Origin: Mycteria americana | Lineage: Eukaryota > Chordata > Aves > Ciconiiformes > Ciconiidae | Length of the DNA: 64,000 bases | Assembly (NCBI RefSeq): GCF_035582795.1 | Contig: NW_027445436.1 | Location: forward strand, 6,694,770-6,758,769 | Reading direction: 5' to 3' | In this document: positions 57,719 to 64,000 of the stretch, in pieces | Layout of the letters: every line of letters starts with the position of its first letter | Numbering within the stretch: the first letter of the stretch is position 1 | Notes under the pieces: model-generated | Database searches by the model: none | The model's input: only the letters and a program-made list of their open reading frames with translations | What the model was told of the DNA's origin: nothing | Translations under genes and position numbers: made by a program

Positions 57719-58156
57719 CTACCACTCATAACTATCCAGCCTTGGGGCAGATCTCTGGATGATATTCTTAAATTGCTTACTAATCTTGGACAAGATCGAA
57801 ACAATATTCCCAAGCAATACCAATAGATGTATCTTAACTACCCAAGGATGTTCAAGATACTGAAAAGTTATTGTAATGAAGGAGGAAGCATTGTAGAAGA
57901 AAGTAGTGAAGGTACAATTCTGCATTTCCTCCATAAAAAACCTCTCAGAGGAAGAGGTATCATTGCTAATTGTCTCCATGAGGTGGTACCTGACATACAG
58001 TAATGGTTTCAGTACAGCACTTAGATACCAAAATAAACCCAAGGTCACTGTTTTAATAACAAATCTCACAGGCAAAACATCACCAATTAAAGCAGAGCAC
58101 AGCAAACTGCAAAAACCAACACCGGTCTTTAACATGGACAGCAAAAAAATGAGCAT
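57719..58156 (-). pseudogene. Pre-Gag membrane protein ORF in ERV-L leader (glyco-Gag-like)
   Basis: A 145-codon frame, in phase with gag, that ends one TAG (57719-57721) before the gag start. The ATG at 58156 has good context (CACCATG); the frame is open upstream to 58213 but without another ATG. The product is strongly hydrophobic: a signal-anchor-like start (MLIFLLSMLKTGVGFCSLLC), another hydrophobic stretch around RFVIKTVTLGLFWYLSAVL, then a polar part with three N-glycosylation sequons (NDT, NCT, NAS), and a last membrane segment HLLVLLGNIVSIL, followed by a basic tail leading to gag. The second ERV-L copy keeps a homologous last segment (LAHPDVSF, NTVSIL) in frame with its gag, with CAG where this copy has TAG. 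Function is inferred only: a membrane-anchored leader like the glycosylated Gag of gammaretroviruses is the nearest analogue I know. It has no similarity to Env that I can see. Confidence 0.6.
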
Positions 58157-58277
58157 GGTGCAGATCAGGTAAACCAATATCGAGAACAGATGAATCAATA
58201 TCGCGTCCCACAACTACTAACAGATCTAAATTCCTTAATATGCTCTGGTTAATCTGTTATTATCTCAAACCCTTCGT

Positions 58278-58295
58278 GCCCCACGTTGGGCACCA
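58278..58295 (-). promoter_or_regulatory. Primer binding site, lysine tRNA type
   Basis: Minus strand TGGTGCCCAACGTGGGGC, eight bases from the LTR edge at 58304. Differs by one base from the site in the mini-provirus. Confidence 0.75.
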
Positions 58296-58303
58296 AAAAG
58301 GAC

Positions 58304-58890
58304 TGTCGTGGTTTAGCCCCAGCTGCCAGCTAAGCACCACGCAGCCGCTCGCTCACTCACCCTGGTGGGATGGGGGAGAGAATCGGAAGAGCAAAAGAAA
58401 GAAAACTCGTGGGTTGAGATAAGAACAGTTTAATAATTGGAACAAAATAATAGTAATAATAATAATGAATTGTAATGAGAAGGAAAACAACAAGAGAGAG
58501 AGGAACAAAACTCAGTGGAAAAAAACAAAACAAAACAAAACAGTGATACAACCATTCACCCCCCGCCGACCAATGCCCAGCCATTCCCTGAGCAGCGACC
58601 GCTACCCCCCAGCCAACTCCCCCCAGTTTATATACTGGGCATGACACCATATGGTATGGAATAGCCCTTCGGTCAGTTTGGATCAACTATCCTGGCTGTG
58701 CCCCCTCCCAGTTTCTTGTGCACCTGGCAGAGCATGGGAAGCTGAAAAGTCCTTGACTAGTGTAAACACCGCTTGGCAACAGCCAAAACATCAGAGTGTT
58801 ATCACTATTATTCTCATACTAAAATCCAAAACACAGCACTATACCAGGTAGTAGGAAGAAAATTAACCGTATCCCAGCCGAAACCAGGAC
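58304..58890 (-). mobile_element. 5' LTR of the larger ERV-L provirus
   Basis: From TGTCGTGGTTTAGCCCC to AACCAGGACA, 587 bp. Reversed TATATA at 58628-58633 marks the promoter. The partner 3' LTR is absent. Confidence 0.92.
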
Positions 58891-59392
58891 AATAATACAG
58901 GGATGTTTTCATTATTGCTGAGCAGTGCTTACACAGAGTCATGGCCTTTTCTGCTTTTCACAGCAGCCCACCAGCGAGTAGGCCGCGTGGTGCACAAGAA
59001 GTTGGGAAGGGGTCACAGCTGGGACAGCTGACCCCAACTGATCAAAAAGATATTCCATACTATATGACATCATGCTCAGCAATAAAACTTGGCGGGGGGG
59101 GGGGGGGGGGGGGGGGGCGTTGCTCGTGTACTGGCTGGGCATCGGTTGGTTGGTGGTGAGCAACTGTTTTCATTTGCATCACTTGCCTTTCTTGGGTTTT
59201 ATTTTTCTTTGTTATTTTCTTTTTCATTACAAATTATTATTATTATATTTTATTTCAATTATTAAACTGTCTTTATCTCAACCCATGAGTTTTCTCACTT
59301 TTACCCTTCCGATTCTCTCCCCTGTCCCGCTGGGGTGGAGTGAGCGAGTGGCTGTGTGGTGCTTACTTGCCAGCTAGAGTTAAACCACGACA
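58891..59392 (+). mobile_element. ERV-L-type LTR, + strand, missing its first ~110 bp
   Basis: ATAATACAGGGATGTTTTCA to GTTAAACCACGACA, same family as 32108-32704 but opposite to the adjacent LTR 58304-58890. A run of 24 G (59094-59117) sits where other copies have a short G tract after the TATA region. Confidence 0.9.
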
Positions 59393-60345
59393 GTCCCACT
59401 CAAAATAGTTCTTCTTTTGGGTTACTTAATAGAGTGGGCTCAGAAGATGATTATAACCTGGAATATGCTTTCTCCAGAATCCCACAACGCCTAGGAAAGC
59501 TTGTGTTTCCTTCTTGTTAGCTTGTGGGGACATAGTTGCTATCTTATTGATCACACCCATAGGGATGTGACAACATCCATCCTGCCATTTTACTCCCAAG
59601 AACTGGATTTTCTGTGCAGGTCCTTTGACCTGGCTTTTTTTTTTAATGGCAAAACCAGCTTTCAGAAGAATCTGTTTTTTTTTTTTTTTTCCCTTCTTAA
59701 AACATTTCGGCTTTGTTCCACCACATGCTGATGTCATCGATGTATTGTAGATGTTCAGGGGCATCACCCTGTTCCAGGCCATGATAGTCTACCTCCATCA
59801 GACTTTTGCACTGGCCATATGGGACTACTGAAGGGTGAGTGAGTCTTGCTGATCTCTCCTTGGATCTCCAGTCGATGAATCAGCTTATGGATGGGAATCA
59901 GGGAATCTCGGTTGGTGCAATATTGTTGCCTGTGCACTGTCATGGTAGCAATTGGCACCTGCTGTTCTTTGACTTGCGGCAACCCCACAACAGAAGGGTC
60001 CTCTGAGAGACCAGGTAAGGTGGACAGCTGTTTAACTATCTATGTGTTCATGGTGGCTACACCAAAAGCCCACCGGTACCCTTTTGGGTCCTTGAAATAC
60101 CCTATCCTGAAGTAGTCTGTGCTATGTATACACAAGTCCTCCAGGCCAGTCACAATAGGGTGCTTTTGCCACTTGTCTCCTGTGTACTGATGTCTACCAA
60201 AGCATTGTACTTCTGTTGGTGCCATGTTCTGGGCCATTGAATCTACACAGTCTGATATACCCAGTTATCCCTTTTCTCCTCCTGGCTGAAGGCAGGGACC
60301 CTCTGTTCCTGTTCAGAGTATTCACTATCTGACCCTTGCAGTGCC
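59393..60345 (-). pseudogene. Second ERV-L body: protease and reverse transcriptase fragments
   Basis: Minus-strand pieces homologous to 54.9-56.2 kb. From right to left: an in-frame gag-pol junction (EEKRDNW, near 60280); protease remains (ILGIDY-like as HSTDYFRIGYFKDPKGYRWAFG, 60237-60040; the D-T-G site is lost); RT fingers (VPIATMTVHRQQY, SSPIWPVQKSDGG, 59988-59800); then a deletion of the palm including YxDD; and the thumb (LLKAGFAI, GVKWQDGCCHIPMGVINKIA, QAFLGVVGFWRKHIPGYN, 59710-59426). Much more decayed than the neighbour and lacking RNase H and integrase. Confidence 0.85.
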
Positions 60346-61784
60346 AGACTAGAAGTCCCCTCACTGGAATCAAGTAAGGTGATCTCAGTCCTTCTTCTGT
60401 GTCTGGGAGATATCTGATTGCCTTCTTGTGTCTCTACAGCAACTAAACTGACACCCTTCTTGGATGGCCCCTTCTTAGCAGCTGTGTTCCCCCTTAGTTC
60501 ATGTACACGGGCTTCCAGCTTAAAGGTGCGTTCACCATCCTACTTCCTCATGTCCTCCCCCGGTCACGTAGGAAGCACCTGTCATGGTTTAACCCCAGTA
60601 GGCAGCTAAGCACCACGCAGCTGCTCACTCACTCCCCCGTCCCAGGGGGATGGGGGAGAGAATCAGAAAGGTAAAAGTGAAAAAACTCAGGGGTTGAGAT
60701 AAAGACAGTTCAGTAATTGAAAAAAAAAAAGAGGAAAAATAAAACAACAAAGAGGAGGGGAAAAGCCCAAAAAACAAGCGATAGAAAAAAACCCCCAAAA
60801 CACAGTTGCTCACCACCAACCGAGTGATGCCCAGCTAGTCCCCGAGCAATGGCAGCCCTGGCCAACCTCCACCCCCCCAGTTTTATTGCTTAGTATGATG
60901 TCATGTGGTGTGGAGCATCCCTTTGGTCAGTTGGGGTCAGCTGTCCTAACTGTGTCCCCTCCCAACTTCTTGTGTGCGTCCAGCCTACTTACTGACAGGG
61001 CAGTGTGAGAAGCAGAAAAGGCCTTGACGCTGTGTAAGCACTGCTCAGCAATAACTAAAACATCAGTGTGTTATCAGTGCTGTTTTTAGCACAAATCTAA
61101 AACATAGCCCCATACTAGCTACTATGAAGAAATTTAACTCTATCCCAGCCAAAACCAGTACAGAACCTTCGGGTGCCACGTGCTTGGGGCTCCTTTTCCC
61201 TCTAAACAGGGTGGGAGGGGACTGGCTCCGTGGTGTGCCCCTAATAGCCGAGGCGCTTGCCCATGGGGACAAGGAGGGACAGAGATTTTCTTCAAAGTTT
61301 TGGAGTCAAGAAGACACTCTCTCCACAGCTGGTGTATCCGAATCTGGGCAATACGTTGTTGCCAAGCTGTTAGAATGACACTGTTGCATTTTGGATCACC
61401 GTTCTCCACATGGCCCGCATACACCTGTGTTTCACCTGTCATTCAGATCCATTGTCATCTATGTCATCATAGATGACTTCCAGTACCGCTAAGTCTTTCA
61501 GGTACTGGACGCCTTCGTCTGCAGTAGTCCACTTTCCTGCAGAGTTCACAAGATCTTCCTTGAATGGGTATCTTGCCCTCACACTTGAGAGGAACTGCCT
61601 CCTGAGACTGCAAATTGCTGCCTCTTTTCTAATTCCTCTGCCAATTCCCCAGTTTCTAGCAAGGGATCCCAGCTGTTGGGCTTCCTTATCTTCTAATTGC
61701 TGACTATTGGCCCCGTTATCCCAGCATCAGAGCAGCCAGGCAGCAATTCGCTCACCTGGCTGGTGGCTGTAATCTTTCCACGTC
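60346..61784 (-). pseudogene. Second ERV-L body: gag C-terminal and capsid region
   Basis: After removing the LTR at 60580-61162, the minus strand reads as gag: a capsid segment near 61570-61440 (YPFKEDLV, WTTADEGVQYLKDLAVLEVIYDD) that aligns with ERYPFKEDVVY and GIQYLRELAMLEVIYGD in the other copy, then a C-terminal part to about 60300. Several stops. Confidence 0.75.
60575..61167 (-). mobile_element. Solo ERV-L-type LTR inside ERV-L gag
   Basis: LTR 60580-61162 (TGTCATGGTTTAACCCC to AAAACCAGTACA). Flanks are GCACC (60575-60579) and GAACC (61163-61167), a 5-bp duplication with one mismatch. Confidence 0.85.
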
Positions 61785-62579
61785 TCAAAGTTTTTTCAAG
61801 GTCAGGGACTGGGTAGTTTCCCCCTCTTGTGTGATTTCTCTCACTTCCTCCAATTTCTTTGCTGAAGGACCGGCTTCCTGATCAGACCCTTCCTCTTCCT
61901 CCCTTACTAATTGATGACCCATTGACCTCCTTGTCCACTGTTTCTTTTTCACTACTGGGGCAATTACTGTAGTTGTTGTTTGGGTCCCTATCTCAACTGT
62001 CATGTTCTTAGATGCAGTTTGGGTCCCAGTCTCAATCATGGCATTCTCAGAGGTGGTTTTGGTCCCTGTCTTAACCACAATCCCTTGATAGTACTGATTT
62101 GTGGCTTGATAGGCCCAGGCCAAGTCCCAGTACAGTGCTAGAAGCTGCTGGTTTTCATTGGGGTAGGCAAGGCACCCTTCTATCAGGTGGCGTGTCAGTT
62201 TGCCAGGGTTGCTTGCCTGTTCAGGTGTAAAGTCCCAGGCTATGGGAGGTGATAACCGCCCTAGGCACCTGCCCAAATCCTTCCACACACCCTGCCACCC
62301 AGGGACCGGCCACCTCAGGGCACATTTCAGTGTCTCCTCACCCAAAACCTGTCTCCTCTTATGCCAGGACGACACCAGATTCCACGAACCCCATAATATG
62401 CTAACAGTATTAACTGGTAGTATTAAAAAGCTCACGTCAGGGTGAGCAAGGACCTTGGGAGCCTGCGCAATAAAACCACCCACATCAATCCTGGATGGGA
62501 AGAGACAGGTGTATTCCCTCATCCTTTCCACCACATAGCTCCCCCAGCACAGTAAGGCATCAATACCAGGGCCAGGCAC
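61785..62579 (-). pseudogene. Second ERV-L body: pre-Gag extension and gag N-terminus, 264-codon frame
   Basis: One open frame that covers a pre-Gag part (first ~95 residues, including FPSRIDVGGFIAQAPKVL, a hydrophobic VSFLILPVNTVSILWGSW and a basic stretch) and continues without a stop into gag (GVWKDLGRCLGRLSPPIAWD, FTPEQASNPGKL, ALYWDLAWAYQA), a repetitive linker (three units of about 13 residues around GTQT, 62080-61970) and a charged region (KKKQWTRR, EEEE). The frame has no ATG at its start. An ATG at 62584 in another phase (MCLALVLM) matches in sequence the ATG at 28605 of the mini-provirus leader and may be the true start, lost by a frameshift. Confidence 0.75.
61970..62080. repeat. 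39-bp minisatellite in gag linker
   Basis: Three diverged units encoding GTKTTSEN, GTQTASKN and GTQTTTT. Same place in gag as the 34-bp array of the other copy, but unrelated sequence. Confidence 0.75.
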
Positions 62580-62742
62580 ATAGTGATTAACATGTTCCCA
62601 AGGTCAGCAAAATAGAGATAAGCAGTGCAGCCAGCAAACTCCGTGACCTGCACAGAAGCCTGCAACTTAATAACTACTGTAACTATAGCACGCTCAGTTC
62701 AAATGTGCCGTTGTTTCGCCTATTTTTGATGCCACAAAGGAC

Positions 62743-63313
62743 CGAGGTGGGTTGACCTTGGCTGGCTGTCATGTGCCCACCAAGCCACTCTATCACTGCC
62801 CCTCCTCAGCAGGACAGGGGAGGAGAAAATACAGTGGAAAAGCTCACGGGTCGAGATAAAGGCAGTTTAATGAAGAAAAGCAACGGCTGTGTGTGGAAGC
62901 AAGCAAAAAGATTTATCTTCTACTTCCCATCAGCAGGCAATGTCCAGCCACTTCCTGGGAAGTAGGGCCTCAGTACACGTAGTGGTTGCTTCAGAAGACA
63001 AATGCCTTAATAAAGAATGTCGTCCCTCCTCCTCCTTTGTCTTATCTTTTATTGCTGTGCATGATGTCATATGGTATCGCCATAAGTTTGGGTCAGGTCT
63101 TCTGGCTAAGTCCCCTCCCAACCTCTTGCCCACCTGCAGCCTACTGGCCTTTGGAGGGGTAGGAGCTTGGAGAGACAGCCTTGATGGGGCACTACTCAAC
63201 AGTAACCGAAACATTGGTGTGTTATCAACACCTTTCTAGCTACAAATGCAAAGCACAGCACTATGAGGGCTGCTATGGGGAATGTTAACTCCATCCCAGC
63301 CAGACCCAATACA
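62743..63313 (-). mobile_element. LTR (family C), 5' LTR position of the second ERV-L body
   Basis: GGTGGGTTGACCTTGGCTGG to CAGACCCAATACA, 571 bp. It stands where the 5' LTR of a minus-strand provirus should be, although its family differs from the LTR of the larger ERV-L. TTATTGCTGTGCATGATGTC is the reversed promoter part. Confidence 0.85.
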
Positions 63314-64000
63314 TTACCACAGAACGGTAGCAAACACATAGGTTATATAGTAATAAGCTGCTGCTATCATATCCCAGGTAGTGGTTATCTTTGTGCACAT
63401 GTTCTTGGGTTCAGGGGAAGAGGAGGATGGTTACCTGTTATTAATGAGAAGCTAAGCTACTTCATATTTGCCGTGATGCAAAATGTGCAAATTAAGGCAA
63501 TTACGCTAACCTGTGGCAGCTTGTTACCCTGGTGTCTGTGCATGTTCTTTCCCTGCTGTTAAATGCAAGGTAACTTGAAGTAAAGTGAACAATTAGGGGT
63601 GAGTTAAGAGTACCTTTCTATTTTGGAGTTAAGATTTATATTTGGGTGAAGGCATATGGGTAAAGATTTCTTGGGTTTGAATAAATAGTAAATCTCTTCT
63701 TTAAGTTGTTGATAAAAGCATTATTTTGTAAGATTTTTTTTTAAATATGGAGGACTGTATTTATTAAATGAACAGTCAGTAAGTTGTAACATATGCAAGG
63801 TTTAATCAGCAAGCAGATTTTTATTACCTGTAAGTATGTGGATGCTTTAAAAACTCATTGTGCTTTATAGAGTCCTGTCATATTGTGTCAGGAGGAACTG
63901 TAGCGATGGGATGAATAGAAATGAAGTCACATCTTAATATTTCCAAATAAGTGATAAACTTTGCCACTTTTTTTAAAGCTAGTTGGCTAAACTGTCATTG
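63314..64000. other. No gene recognised
   Basis: AT-rich flank without recognisable frames or repeats. The 99-residue frame 63263-63562 starts inside the LTR and has no domain. Confidence 0.5.

Noticed and set aside
58891-59396. + LTR with the bases GTCC after it taken as a 5' LTR plus leader of a + strand provirus
   Set aside because: GTCCCACT also fits the expected ERV-L pol sequence at that point, and no primer site follows.

Overview
The window looks like avian genomic DNA. There are nine recognisable CR1 LINE copies: most end 3' in the avian CR1 tail (GGACTAGATGATCTTAAAGG and, in some copies, ACAGAATC-type octamers) and several encode the reverse transcriptase motif FADDTK. These are embedded in a dense mosaic of endogenous retroviruses (ERVs) and solo LTRs of several families, with one CpG island and no clearly recognisable multi-exon host gene. 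The ERV density resembles what is known of bird W chromosomes, but nothing in the sequence proves W linkage.

Layout. 0-4.3 kb: an ERV envelope tail plus 3' LTR (+), then a rearranged ERV protease-integrase fusion and LTR pieces (-). 4.3-5.6 kb: CR1 (-). 5.8-11.35 kb: remnant of a Polinton/Maverick (adintovirus-like) DNA virus on the + strand, with protein-primed DNA polymerase B, packaging ATPase, a small basic/hydrophobic protein (PX-like) and a further late-protein-like ORF, broken by a solo LTR with an exact target duplication and by a 1.6-kb insertion. 11.35-14.3 kb: two CR1 copies in opposite orientation. 14.3-25.7 kb: AT-rich sequence with few genes or elements (two hairpins, three LTRs). 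25.7-33 kb: a + strand ERV interrupted by an internally deleted ERV-L-type mini-provirus and by a CR1 with a 9-bp target duplication. 33-36 kb: LTRs and CR1. 36.07-37.3 kb: CpG island with a consensus splice donor, the only good host promoter/first-exon candidate, followed by presumed intron. 41.7-52 kb: CR1 copies and LTRs separated by empty AT-rich sequence. 52-63.3 kb: two ERV-L-type proviral bodies on the minus strand, with LTRs nested in and beside them.

Most notable. (1) The Polinton remnant, an unusual paleovirus to meet in a bird-type genome. (2) The larger ERV-L body has, directly upstream of gag and in the same frame, a 145-codon membrane-spanning, N-glycosylation-sequon-rich ORF. 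The second, divergent ERV-L copy keeps a homologous in-frame extension, so this looks like a pre-Gag (glyco-Gag-like) leader protein. (3) Both ERV-L gag genes carry unrelated minisatellites at the same linker position; one has a 34-bp period, so each repeat is read in a different frame. (4) The ERV-L elements carry a lysine-tRNA-like primer binding site.

Limits. Everything was read by eye. Element boundaries without a TG..CA edge or target duplication are approximate, and no database search was run. All retroviral and Polinton genes here are broken.
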